DNA of 64,000 nt, taken from positions 2,988,694 through 3,052,693 of the forward strand of contig NW_017962913.1 in NCBI RefSeq assembly GCF_001661345.1, written 5' to 3'. The stretch is from Ascoidea rubescens DSM 1968. Its lineage: Eukaryota > Ascomycota > Saccharomycetes > Ascoideales > Ascoideaceae. This document shows positions 20,548-30,451 of the stretch, in pieces (the first letter of the stretch is position 1; the number at the start of each line of letters is the position of its first letter). The position numbers and the translations under genes were made by a program. The notes below the pieces were generated by a model. The model ran no database searches and had not been told where the DNA came from. It was given only the letters and a program-made list of their open reading frames with translations.

Positions 20548-21828
20548 ATGGATTCAACTTCAAATCTTTCCAATTCCAATCTTAATTCTTATTCCAATTC
20601 CAATTCCAATTCCAATTCCAATTCCAATTCCAATTCCAATTCCAATTCTAATTCTAATTCTAATTCTAATAATTTAGATATTAATGTCAATATTCAGAAG
20701 TTTCAGTTTCAAAGCCAAATTACAAATCAAAAATTAAATAAAATACAAAAATTATCTCCACACCTTTTAAATAAATCCTTATCAAGACCAAGATCTAAAT
20801 CAAAATCTAAACCAAAATCAAAATCAAAATCAAAACCGGATCTAAATCAAACACAAAATTCATCAGATAACAATAACAATAAATTCTATGTCTTATCTCA
20901 TGGTTCTTATCATTCAAATATCTATTCAAGTTTAGAAGAAATTATGAATGCAATCGGCATTCAATACAAAACTTTTAATTCTTTTCAAGATGCTCAATTA
21001 TATGCAAATACAGAAATTGATCTAAATCTTGATTTGAAGTTTGACCAAAATGCAAACCATTCACAAATTTATAATAATAACACTACTTTTCCCACCACTA
21101 ATAATAACCTTCTTGAAAATCAAAACATCTTTCAACTAAGTCAGAATAACATCAACAATAATAATCAAAATATAAAGACATTCAGAATATTCACTTGTGG
21201 TTCTGCTAGAAAGGTTTCAAAATCACCTAACCAAAATATTAAAATATGCTGCTATTCTATTTACATAACTCCATTAAATATCAAAATCACTGGAAAATTG
21301 GGCACCTCCTCCAATGATAACAACGACAACAATATCGCTGAAAAAATCGACCCAAGCGAGTATTTATCAACAAAGAGAGCCGATATATACTCGATATACC
21401 AAGCACTCATCGAAATAGATCGAGATATTACAAAGAGCATCAAAAATAACCTGGGAATTAAGAACTTTATGATAATCACCAATGATCAAATCTCCTGTAA
21501 ACTAATCTCAAATTCCTACCAAAAATGGACACAATTAATGAACAAAGTTCAATACTGGGGAGTGATAGACCAGAAATTGGTCATATCCAAATTCAGCGAA
21601 TCAATTAATAAAAACAGTAGGAAATATCTTTATCTACTCATCAATTCTGTGAAATTAATACAGAAAATCAACCAAACCTACTACAAAAGTGGCATTCCCT
21701 CCCTCCAAATCAGAGGCTTCAACAAGACAAACGAATCAGAGTCTCAGGCCAACAAAATCGCCTGTGAGTCTGTGAGAGAAGCCTGTAAGCATTATTCCTC
21801 CCAGCTTCAGCAGAATCAGCTCGTATAA
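20548..21828 (+). CDS. RNase H1-like protein with decayed catalytic site
   Basis: A 426-residue protein starting at the first ATG of the frame (the open frame upstream lacks ATG). It begins with a Ser-Asn repeat and a Lys-Ser-Pro-rich linker. Residues about 110-151 (KFYVLSHGSYHSNIYSSLEE and after) match the RNase H1 hybrid-binding domain. Residues about 208-410 follow the RNase H fold, but key positions differ. TCGS replaces the TDGS motif (Asp to Cys, residue 215). RADI replaces RAEL (Glu to Asp). TND stands where TDS is usual. ANKIACES replaces the GNExAD motif (Asp to Cys). Nucleic acid binding is likely kept and cleavage is likely lost. The reading frame is intact, so this is not a plain pseudogene. 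Alignment of the third and fourth positions is my own and could shift. Confidence 0.75.
   Translation: MDSTSNLSNSNLNSYSNSNSNSNSNSNSNSNSNSNSNSNSNNLDINVNIQKFQFQSQITNQKLNKIQKLSPHLLNKSLSRPRSKSKSKPKSKSKSKPDLNQTQNSSDNNNNKFYVLSHGSYHSNIYSSLEEIMNAIGIQYKTFNSFQDAQLYANTEIDLNLDLKFDQNANHSQIYNNNTTFPTTNNNLLENQNIFQLSQNNINNNNQNIKTFRIFTCGSARKVSKSPNQNIKICCYSIYITPLNIKITGKLGTSSNDNNDNNIAEKIDPSEYLSTKRADIYSIYQALIEIDRDITKSIKNNLGIKNFMIITNDQISCKLISNSYQKWTQLMNKVQYWGVIDQKLVISKFSESINKNSRKYLYLLINSVKLIQKINQTYYKSGIPSLQIRGFNKTNESESQANKIACESVREACKHYSSQLQQNQLV
20592..20670 (+). repeat. (TCCAAT)n / (TCTAAT)n hexamer repeat
   Basis: A tandem hexamer inside the RNase H-like gene encodes a Ser-Asn run. The last four units carry TCT instead of TCC, showing two expansion steps. 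Confidence 0.9.
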
Positions 21829-21930
21829 ATAGATAAATAGTCACTTTTTGTTCTTCCCACTTTCTGTGCTTTGATACCATTTGTTGATTTGCTCCCACCG
21901 CGACTGAAATCGGGTTATTTAAGTCCAGCT

Positions 21931-21971
21931 TTTTTCTGGATCTTTTCTGGCTCTTTTCTGGCTCTTTTCTC
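21931..21971 (+). repeat. TCTTTTCTGGC repeat before the FAH-fold gene
   Basis: Four near-identical 11-base units of TCTTTTCTGGN type lie 50-90 bases upstream of the start codon at 22018. They form a pyrimidine-rich leader or promoter element. Confidence 0.7.
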
Positions 21972-22017
21972 GATGCTTTTCTAAAGCTTTTGCTTGAGCT
22001 GGGAAACATCGATTGCA

Positions 22018-23044
22018 ATGTCGTTCAGTGTATGTATTGGATTCTCCTTCAATAGCTCTTGTTGAAGCAAACAGTTACTAATATCCTTTCTAGAGACTCG
22101 TCAGATTCCTTGCCGAAGATGGCAAAATTTACTATGGAGATGGTATCTTGCCCAAGCACATCTCTGATTCATCTTTGGTAAAAGAGGCCAAAGTAATCTT
22201 AGGAAATATTTTGTCTAACAACTACAGCATCACTGATAAAGTGCTTAAGATCTCAAAACTATTGTCGCCCTTGGATCCATTTAGAGATATCAGCACTGTC
22301 AGATTCCTTGGAATGAACTACAGAAAACATGCCATCGAGATCAACGCTCCAATTCCTAAGTATCCAGTCTTGTTTTACAAACCAATTACCGCCATCAACA
22401 ACCCCTTTGATGACATTATTGTTCCTAAAGTTGCTCAAGTGTATCCAAGCAAAGTTGACTACGAAGTTGAGTTGGTCATAGTTATTGGGAAAACTGGCAA
22501 AAACATCTTGCTTAAAAACGCTGACGACCATATATTGGGTTATACTGTTGGTAACGATGTCTCTCAAAGAACATGGCAAATTGAAAGGGGTGGTTCTCAA
22601 TTCTCTACTGGTAAAATGTTTGATTCCTGGGCACCAATTGGTCCTGCAATAGTCTCCAAAAGCTTAATCCAGAATCCCAATAATTTGGGTATCAAAAGTG
22701 AAATCAACGGTGAATTAAGACAGAATTCAAACACGAAGGATTTAATCTTCAACGTCCAACAGTTGGTATCATTTTTGTCTCAAGGGACTACATTGAATGC
22801 AGGTGATTTGATCTTTACTGGTACTCCTGAAGGTGTTGGCATGGGTTTCAACCCTCCCAAATGGCTAAAGCATAACGATGTTTCAACTTTTAACATAGAA
22901 AATATTGGCACGATTCAAAATAGATTTATTTTTGAAGACTATTCAGAAGAGGAAAAGGGTTATGATTACAAATTTGAAGATGGAGAACTTGAATCAGTTC
23001 CAGTGCCTGAATTTGAATCCGAATCCGACAAGGCAAAACTATAA
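22018..23044 (+). CDS. Fumarylacetoacetate hydrolase-fold protein, spliced
   Basis: A two-exon gene: exon 1 is 22018-22029 (only four codons, ATG TCG TTC AGT) and exon 2 is 22094-23044, giving 320 residues. Splicing joins MSFS to RLVRFLAEDGKIYYGDG, the expected start of this family. Exon 2 alone has no proper ATG at its head. The FAH fold follows: FLGMNYRKHA, the metal-binding VDYEVELVIVIG, GYTVGNDVSQRTWQ, GKMFDSWAPIGP and TGTPEGVGMG. Yeast relatives (Fmp41 type) are acylpyruvate or oxaloacetate-type hydrolases and decarboxylases; the substrate here is unknown. An acidic extension of about 30 residues ends in AKL, which fits the PTS1 peroxisome signal. No mitochondrial presequence is evident. 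Confidence 0.9.
22030..22093 (+). other. Intron of the FAH-fold gene
   Basis: A 64-base phase-0 intron. The 5' site is GTATGT (22030-22035), the branch point TACTAAT (22076-22082), and the 3' site TTTCTAG ends at 22093. Removing it restores the conserved N-terminus of the family. Confidence 0.92.
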
Positions 23045-23323
23045 ACTATAAACTATAGAATCTATCTATATCTATTTGTTTTCTTCGACTTTAATTTATA
23101 TAATTTATAAATGGCAATAGAAGTACAACACAAGCGTAGACAAAAATTAACGATAAATAAAAAGATGAAATGACAAAATAAAATAATAAAACAAGGGGGA
23201 AACGATTAATAATTAAAAAAAAACAAAATTTTTGTTTTCAAAGAGTTTTAAAGAATTGAGGATGATTCGTAATAAAACATGACTTGACATAACTGTGGAA
23301 TTGAATTTTTTTTTTTTTTTTGT
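23045..23323. other. Convergent intergenic stretch
   Basis: A short AT-rich spacer between the 3' ends of two convergent genes, with poly-A and poly-T tracts. Nothing else is seen. Confidence 0.7.
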
Positions 23324-26146
23324 TTATAAAAAATCATTAAAAAATTGATTACTCGATTTATTAAAATTATCGCTGGTTGGATTATTTGTAGGTTTTGCCC
23401 TTTTAGGTTGAATTGGCATCATATTGAAACCCGGTGGAAAGTTATTATTATTGTTGTTATTACTATTAGTAGTAGTATTAAAGTTGGTGAAATTATTGAA
23501 ATTATTAAAGCTATTACTATTGTTATTAATATTAAAATTATTTAAATTTTTATTCAAATTTTTGTTTTGAGCTAATGAAGAAAACGAATTTAAAGAACCG
23601 GTAATATGGCAGTTGAGATTATTGATTTTGGTGCTCTCAGTTGTCCAATCAATTACACCATTACTACGATTTTGATTGGATATATTTGAGGAATTTGAGT
23701 TGGGAATAGTATTATTTTGTTTTTGTCTTGCTGATAAGTTTAAAGGTTCTAAAATATTAGGAGCCGATGCTGTTGATGTAGGATTTAAATTATTTTTCAA
23801 ACTGTGATTAAAAATAGGGATCGGATCGATCTTAGCAAATTGAGAGTTTCCAGTAGGTTGAGCAGATTGAAAATCGTCGAAATCATCAAGATCCTGATCA
23901 AGCTCGTTATCATTATCATTATCATCATCATTGTCATCGTTTGTATTCTTTTCATTTTTAATGTCATTATTAGTGATATTATTGCTTTTGTTTATTGTCG
24001 TATTTTGATAGTCATTACCATAAATTAGTTTTTCAAAATTTGAATCAATTGATTTTTCATTATTGTTTATGTTATTGTTATTATTATTGATGTTACTAGA
24101 AGTAGTGGCGGAAGTATCAACGTTTTTATTATTGTTGTTATTGTTGTTATTCTGGATTATTTCTATTTGTTTTAATTCTATATATGACTGGATTTCCTTT
24201 ATAGTATCGATGTAAATGTTAAATTGGTGAAGATCTAGAGTTTTAGCTAAAGATAGGTTCCATAATACGGGTAGGATTTCAGATATAATTGATTGTAGAT
24301 CAAATAGTTTATAGGAGTTTTGGTAAATTTTTATAAGCGCCATTAATACGTTTGGTTCTCTTGTTTTCATTTGTTTTAAAAGAGGAAATAAGTTTTCCTT
24401 TATGAGGAATTTGTCTATAGATTTATTTGTAATTAGTAGATTGAAGGAGTTAATCGATAAGATTTTGATGTTTAAAGAGGTTGTCTTTGAAAATATAGAA
24501 GATAATTTTACGAACAAGTTGTTTTTAATTGTGGTGAAATCTAGGATATTTAAGAAAGAGGATAGATTGAGTAGTAGTGATTCTTGGATCTTTAGGATAT
24601 TGTTATTTTTCAAGATCAAGGAGTTGTCTAAGATTGGTAGTAGAAAGAATTTATTGAGGTCGTTTGAGTTTGATATCTTTTGAATTAGGAGAGGTAGATT
24701 TTGGATTAGGATTTTAATTATGTGAGGGTTTTTCTTGTAGTTGATCAAATTTAGGTAGTTATTATTTGATATGAAGATGTCAGTAACGAATTTGTCATGG
24801 AATGATAGTTGAGAGAGGTTTTGAGAAATGGTTAGGATTATAGATAGAGTTATAGAAATTAGTTGGTTATTATCGTTGTCGTTATTTTCAGTGTTATCGG
24901 AGTTGATTAGAGATTGCGATTTAAAAAAGTCAGTTAAGATTGGGAGTATCTTTTTTTGTAGTAAAGAAGGAGAGAATTGAGATAGAATGTTTTGAAAGCC
25001 ATTTAGAAAGGTTAGTTTTTCATTGTTTGATTTTGTTAGAAATTGGTCAAAGAAGATAAGGGATTTGATTTGAATATTGTTGAAGAATTTTGAGTTAAGA
25101 AACTGGGATATTGATGGTCTATCGTCAGGGGATTTTTGGATTAGATTTAGGAAGATTGGTTTCAAGGAAGCAGGCAAGTTTTTTAGAAGAGGAGAATTTA
25201 AGTTTAGAGCATTAGAAGAGCTAAAGAGCTGGTTGATTTGAGATTTGTATCGTGATAGAGATTGGTTTGAGTTTATTAGCAAAGTTTGAGAGTTGGTGGA
25301 AGAATTGTGATTGTAGTTATAAATGAAAAAAATTAGAGATGCTAGAGAGAAGATATCATTGTAGTAGTTGAGGTGATTGTTTAGTAGTAGAGAAGGATCT
25401 ATGTAATCCAAGTCATAGGAGATGAATTTTGGGACTATAGAAAGGTTTGGGTATATTGGTAAAGAGAAATCAATTGCGTTAGTGGTGGTAGTAGTATTTT
25501 TGAATTTTTTATCTGCGAGGTTGCAAATACTGGATAGATTTGACAATTTCCAGTCTAAATTTGAGTTGATGAAGATTGAATTGGGGGCTATGGAGAGATG
25601 GATTATATGTGCGTTATTGTGAAGAAAGTCTATAGCGTTTGATATTTGTAGTATACCCTTTTGTAAAGCCAATTGATCGTTGTCGATTAAAGTGGTAGTA
25701 GTAGTAGTAGTAGAAGAGACAGTGGAAATGGTTGAGTCAAGATAGGAAGACAAAGAATTGGTTAGATATTCAGTGACAAATAGGATCTTTGTCGAATGGT
25801 CTTCAATTGGTTCAATTATTGTTAAAATATTGGGGTGTTTGAATTTAGCTAGATTTGATATATAGGCTTTGATTTTGTTAATGCCATCGAGGTACAAGTT
25901 GATGTTGTTTGAGTGAGAAGAGGAGGACTTTTTGGCAATTGATTTTTGGATCGTCTTCTTGTCGACCAAGCTCAAGGAAATCAATGTTTTCTCAAACTTC
26001 TTCTTATCAAAGACAAAGACAGACACCAAGTTGGAGGTGGAGTTGTGTTTTGCTGGATAGACAGACCATGGGTCAGCATGAAAGGAGGGATTGGACGAGA
26101 TGGAGTAGTTTGCCTGGATACCTGTTTTGAAGACAGATTTGAACAT
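23324..26146 (-). CDS. SCY1: SCY1-type pseudokinase (SCYL2 family)
   Basis: A 940-residue protein. The start at MFKSVFKTGIQANYS matches the family start; an upstream in-frame ATG (26245) would add a hydrophobic, unlikely leader. The kinase-like domain (residues 1 to about 365) keeps PWSVYPAKH and SVFVFDKKKFEKTL but lacks catalytic residues: HLS stands in place of HRD, and LSNLSS in place of DFG. It is followed by a HEAT-like helical region (about 370-680) and a disordered Asn-rich tail. Relatives act in clathrin-coated vesicle traffic. The tail contains DDFDDFQSAQP, which resembles acidic-Phe peptides that bind adaptor ear domains. It is divergent from the PIB2-like gene. Cex1 (SCYL1 type) is the alternative, but the VFVFDKK block fits SCYL2 better. 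Confidence 0.85.
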   Translation of the reverse strand: MFKSVFKTGIQANYSISSNPSFHADPWSVYPAKHNSTSNLVSVFVFDKKKFEKTLISLSLVDKKTIQKSIAKKSSSSHSNNINLYLDGINKIKAYISNLAKFKHPNILTIIEPIEDHSTKILFVTEYLTNSLSSYLDSTISTVSSTTTTTTTLIDNDQLALQKGILQISNAIDFLHNNAHIIHLSIAPNSIFINSNLDWKLSNLSSICNLADKKFKNTTTTTNAIDFSLPIYPNLSIVPKFISYDLDYIDPSLLLNNHLNYYNDIFSLASLIFFIYNYNHNSSTNSQTLLINSNQSLSRYKSQINQLFSSSNALNLNSPLLKNLPASLKPIFLNLIQKSPDDRPSISQFLNSKFFNNIQIKSLIFFDQFLTKSNNEKLTFLNGFQNILSQFSPSLLQKKILPILTDFFKSQSLINSDNTENNDNDNNQLISITLSIILTISQNLSQLSFHDKFVTDIFISNNNYLNLINYKKNPHIIKILIQNLPLLIQKISNSNDLNKFFLLPILDNSLILKNNNILKIQESLLLNLSSFLNILDFTTIKNNLFVKLSSIFSKTTSLNIKILSINSFNLLITNKSIDKFLIKENLFPLLKQMKTREPNVLMALIKIYQNSYKLFDLQSIISEILPVLWNLSLAKTLDLHQFNIYIDTIKEIQSYIELKQIEIIQNNNNNNNNKNVDTSATTSSNINNNNNNINNNEKSIDSNFEKLIYGNDYQNTTINKSNNITNNDIKNEKNTNDDNDDDNDNDNELDQDLDDFDDFQSAQPTGNSQFAKIDPIPIFNHSLKNNLNPTSTASAPNILEPLNLSARQKQNNTIPNSNSSNISNQNRSNGVIDWTTESTKINNLNCHITGSLNSFSSLAQNKNLNKNLNNFNINNNSNSFNNFNNFTNFNTTTNSNNNNNNNFPPGFNMMPIQPKRAKPTNNPTSDNFNKSSNQFFNDFL

Positions 26147-26854
26147 TGGCAAGGAAGCAGAAGCAGCAAATACAGCAAATACAGAAAATTCAGCACAAGA
26201 GGCAAAAGCAAGGCAAAAGATCAGATCAAAGTGAAAAGAATACATCTCCGTTTTCAGACCCCGTTTTCAGACCCTGATTACATAACAGACCCTTTGCTTT
26301 CACGTGCATACTACGCCTATGTCACGCAATTCCGGGCGGCGCGCGGAAAAAAATGCGCGCTCGGCGGCGGTAGCGCCTGCTGTGCCGACGTGCATGAGAT
26401 AACGCACACACACCATAAGCGAGCCAATCAGTGTGCGGTGCGCGTATTGCATCACGCAGTCACATGCCAGATGACGCATGCAGTGCGTGAGATAAGGAAC
26501 TCACTCTCGGACGCGCGCATTTGCGGAGGTATTGCGCTGACTGTGCGCAGTTTTTGCGCAGAAACAGCGCGCAACGGCGTGAGGGTGTTTTTGTCTCTTG
26601 AGGTGGAAAAACAGAGCGTAGATAGATGGAGAGCTATATCTATCTCCTACTCTCTCTATCTGCGTCTATCTCTGTCTATCTCTTGTGTCCTGTTCTGTGT
26701 CTGATATCTCCAACAGCTCTCCTGTGTTCAACCTCCCATAGCTTGCCTTTTCTCTCAACCAGCTCCTGTTCCTCTGCTATATATCCCAGCTCTTCCCTTT
26801 GCATCCTCTGTGTTGCTACCACTAACCCAACCACTCCAAGAAGGATTTACCACA
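26147..26854. promoter_or_regulatory. Divergent SCY1 / PIB2 promoter, CpG-rich
   Basis: About 700 bases between divergent starts. 26320-26600 is strikingly CpG-rich with many GCGC and CGCG words. It carries a CACGTG (26301-26306), GATAAC (26398-26403), GATAAG (26491-26496) and a CCAAT box (about 26425). The PIB2 side then has a TATCT repeat (26630-26690) and a TATATAT element (26777-26784), about 75 bases before its ATG. Frames through this region on the plus strand are chance products of the composition. Confidence 0.6.
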
Positions 26855-27583
26855 ATGGCCCAACTATCCACTGTTCCCAGTGTCCTTTCCAACAGACCCC
26901 ACTACGACGAAGACCACATCAGGTCCATTGACAACGAAAACAAACGATTGACTGAACAGGCCTTGAAAAATTTATCCACTTTTACTTACATCAACGATTC
27001 CGATTGCGAGAATAGCCCAATTTCCAATAGCAAGTCTAGCAAGTCCAGCAAGTCCAGCAATATAGATACTCCTAATACTGGCAAAAACGATTCCAATTTG
27101 GATCCCAACGCCACAAGAAACTCAACTAAAAGTCAACTCAATCACTACAAAAATGATATCTTCGACGATATTACTCAATTTAACCTAAATAACCTCAACG
27201 ACTTGGCTAAAACAACAATTATCGATTCTTCTTTATTGCCAAATAATAATCAAATCAATACCAATAATAACACACATAGTATACATAATTTAAACAATAT
27301 AAATAATATAAATAATATAAATAAAATAGCTTATATGGATATGCCTGATCAAATAATTCCTCCAAAGGATTTCCCAGTAAAAGCAAAATGTGGTAACTCC
27401 TTGAATTTAGATCTCTTCAATATTACTAATAATGATAGCCAAATAATAAGTGGTCCCAATAGTACTAATAACTCAAATATTGATGATGATTTCCCAAGCA
27501 TAACTAAACAGCTAAATAATTCAAAGACTTCCCAATTAATAGCAAATAATTCAGTCGAAAATCTTAACCAAAACCTAAATCAA

Positions 27584-27642
<59 letters not shown>

Positions 27643-29950
27643 TGATAATAAAAACATAAATCAAAATTCAAATCAAAAAGACAATATCATTATTACTAAT
27701 GATAATAAAACCACTACCACTACCACTACCACTACTAATGCTGATACTAATATCAATACCGATACTAACACTAACATTAGCACTAACAACAATACAGTTA
27801 AAAAAAAAAATAACTTAATTAATCAAAAAGAATACGATCTTCTACTAAAAAACACTCAAAGTGACTATAAACACAACCATTTCAATTTCAATAACAACCA
27901 TAATAACAATCCTTCCTTTATAATACCTCCAAAAAAAGACCTAACCATCAATAACCAAAACATTCAAAACATTCAAAACAACAACAACGCCTTTTATCAA
28001 ATTAATCAAAATAAAATCAATCAAAATAAAATCAATCACATAAACACTATACCCTCTATACCCAATATCCCTCCTATAAACCACATTAATCACATCAACC
28101 TATCCAATAGAAATCTGATAAGAAACAACCAGTTTAATCGCCAATCTCTATCTCCAAATATCCCCAATTTTATCAACCATTCCATCAACCACCCTCTTCC
28201 TCCTCCCAATAACAACACCAACAAAATTAACAAAACTAAACCCAAAAATAACCACGAAGATTTGGATGAAGACCTAAGAAGACCTCTGTATATTCCTGCT
28301 GTTTTAAGGAAAACCGAATTAATAATTAAACCCGAAGATCTAAGGGTTGGTGCTTCAAGCTATAATGACAGTAATAAAAGTAGTCTAGGAAGCACCTTCA
28401 GTTATCCAATAAACTCTCCTCTTCACAATAATCTTCTAAATAACGACATTAATCTCAATTTAAATCAAATCCCAATGAATAGAAGTCAAAGTGCTTCAAA
28501 TACTATATCAAATAATTATAATTATAACAATTATGATACAGTTAACTCAAATCATTCCAGCAACTCCAACCATTCCAAAGATCTAAACACTAATAACGAT
28601 TTTAACTCAATCCAAAAGATTAACTCCAATCAGAGCATTATTAACACTCTTAATAATAGTCTCAATAAAAGTAATAGCAATACGATTGATATTAACCATA
28701 CTACCACTACCACTACCACCACTACCACTATCAATAATAATACTATCAATACTATCAACCTTACTGGCAGTTCAAGTCCAAATAATAGACCTAATTTAGT
28801 GCAAAATTCTAGTTGTAATTACCATTACAACTATAATCGAAACTCCCTATCTTCTAGCAATAACTCAATACGATCAAACTCCAGTTCAATGACTTCATTG
28901 AAGAATTTTTTTAATTTCTTTTCATTTAATAACAATTCAAACTCTAGCGCTGTTAATAGATTCTCAATTTATAATAATAATAGCAATAGCAATAATAATT
29001 TGCAATTAAGCAATGAAAATTTAAAAATAAACAAAAATCACTGGGAAAAAAACTCATCAAGGTCAACGTGCTCAAATTGTTTAACCTCATTTACAATTTT
29101 AAATAGAAAACACCATTGCCGTTTATGTGGCAAAATTTTTTGCTTTAAATGTCTTGATAAAATAATCAGTTTGGATCCTGATTTGAATTTTAAATTTGAT
29201 GGAACTGGTATTGAATCTAAAGTTTGCCAAAGCTGTTATAATAAATTTTCTGAATACGTTAATTCTAAATTATCTGAATTTTTTCAACCAAATCCACTTG
29301 AAAATGAAAATAATCTTAATAATACTCATAATGTTCATAATATCAATGCTGATGCTAATGCTAATGTTGATTTTAATGTTAGTAATGGTAATGGTAATAA
29401 AAATGGTAATATTAACAATTTAAACAATGGTAAAGATATACAAAATAACGCAGAAGGTATATCGGGTTTTAAAAAATTTAAGAAAAAAAATAAATATCAA
29501 CATAATTTAAATAAAGGCGAACAACAAGATAATTATTATTTGTTTAATCGAGAAGAAAACGATAATTTAATCGATAGATTAGCTGGTGATTACTCATCAG
29601 ATAGTTTTAGTAATAACTTGGCTCGAAAAGGTGCTGATCACCATAGTGGATCAAACGATTCTGACGATGAATCAGATTCAGACTATAGCTATGAAGAGGA
29701 TTATGCCACTCTTTATAGCAGCGACAATGAGGATTCAAATAACACAAGTGGCAAAAATACTGCTATTATCAACCAGAGCAATTCGGATGTTAATCATAAC
29801 AATAACTACAATAATTACAATAACTATAATAATACCAACAATTACAAGAATCCCAATACCAATCATTATAATGGAAACAACAATACCAATAATTTTAATA
29901 ATCCCAATAATTTCAATAATAATAATTATGCATATTACAAAAAGCAGTGA
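26855..29950 (+). CDS. PIB2: FYVE-domain protein, Pib2-like
   Basis: A 1031-residue protein; the first ATG in the frame is used. The FYVE zinc finger lies at about residues 727-802: CSNC, NRKHHCRLCGKIFCFKC and KVCQSC. The PI3P-binding R-K-H-H-C-R block is intact, while the WxxD motif reads WEKN. Upstream, RRPLYIPAVLRKTEL (about 475-490) resembles the conserved central region of Pib2, the vacuolar glutamine-responsive activator of TORC1. After the FYVE domain, LIDRLAGDYSSDSF and EDYATLYSSDNED resemble the Pib2 tail motifs. The rest is Asn-rich and disordered. S. cerevisiae Pib2 is about 635 residues, so low-complexity sequence accounts for most of the extra length, including about 70 Asn-rich residues after the tail motif. 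Confidence 0.8.
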
Positions 29951-30451
29951 AATTGTTTTTAATTTCTGATTTTTTGTTTCAATATTTCATTTTTTTACTT
30001 TCCAAAAATCTATTTCACATAATTTAATTTCTCATTTCTAATTTCTCATTTCTCATTTTTAGTTCTAATTTTTGTTCTGGTTTTTATTTCTAATTGTTAT
30101 TTCTACTTGCTATTTCACATTCTCTTTTTGTTATTTTGAGTAACTTTCATTTTGTTCTGGTGATAGTTTTATTTTGTTTGAACGTTCTTTATCTTTACGA
30201 CACGACTAACGAATTTTCCTTCTATTTTCAGCAATTCATTAGCCCATTTGATCCTTCTGCTCTTCATATATACTATAGTAACTATTCAATACACACTTGC
30301 ATTTCTGCAGCTTTTCTAATAGCAAAAGAAGCAAAAGAAGCGCAAACAGCAGAAGAAGCACAAAAAACACGCGAATAGCACGTGCACATTTTCTCATCTC
30401 TTTGTGAAGAAGAATCACCTCAAAACCTCAAAACCTCAGAACAACAGCACC
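29951..30451 (+). promoter_or_regulatory. Intergenic, promoter of the CCCH gene
   Basis: The first half is T-rich with repeated ATTTCTCATTTCTAA-type units (3' region of PIB2). The second half has an A-rich GAAGCAAAAGAAGC repeat and a CACGTG element at 30379-30384, 68 bases before the next ATG. An AAAACCTC repeat (30420-30437) sits in the leader. Confidence 0.55.

Noticed and set aside
26147-26245. Extra N-terminal 33 residues of the SCY1-like protein
   Set aside because: The family starts at the MFKSVFKTG position; the extension is hydrophobic and lies in the promoter side.
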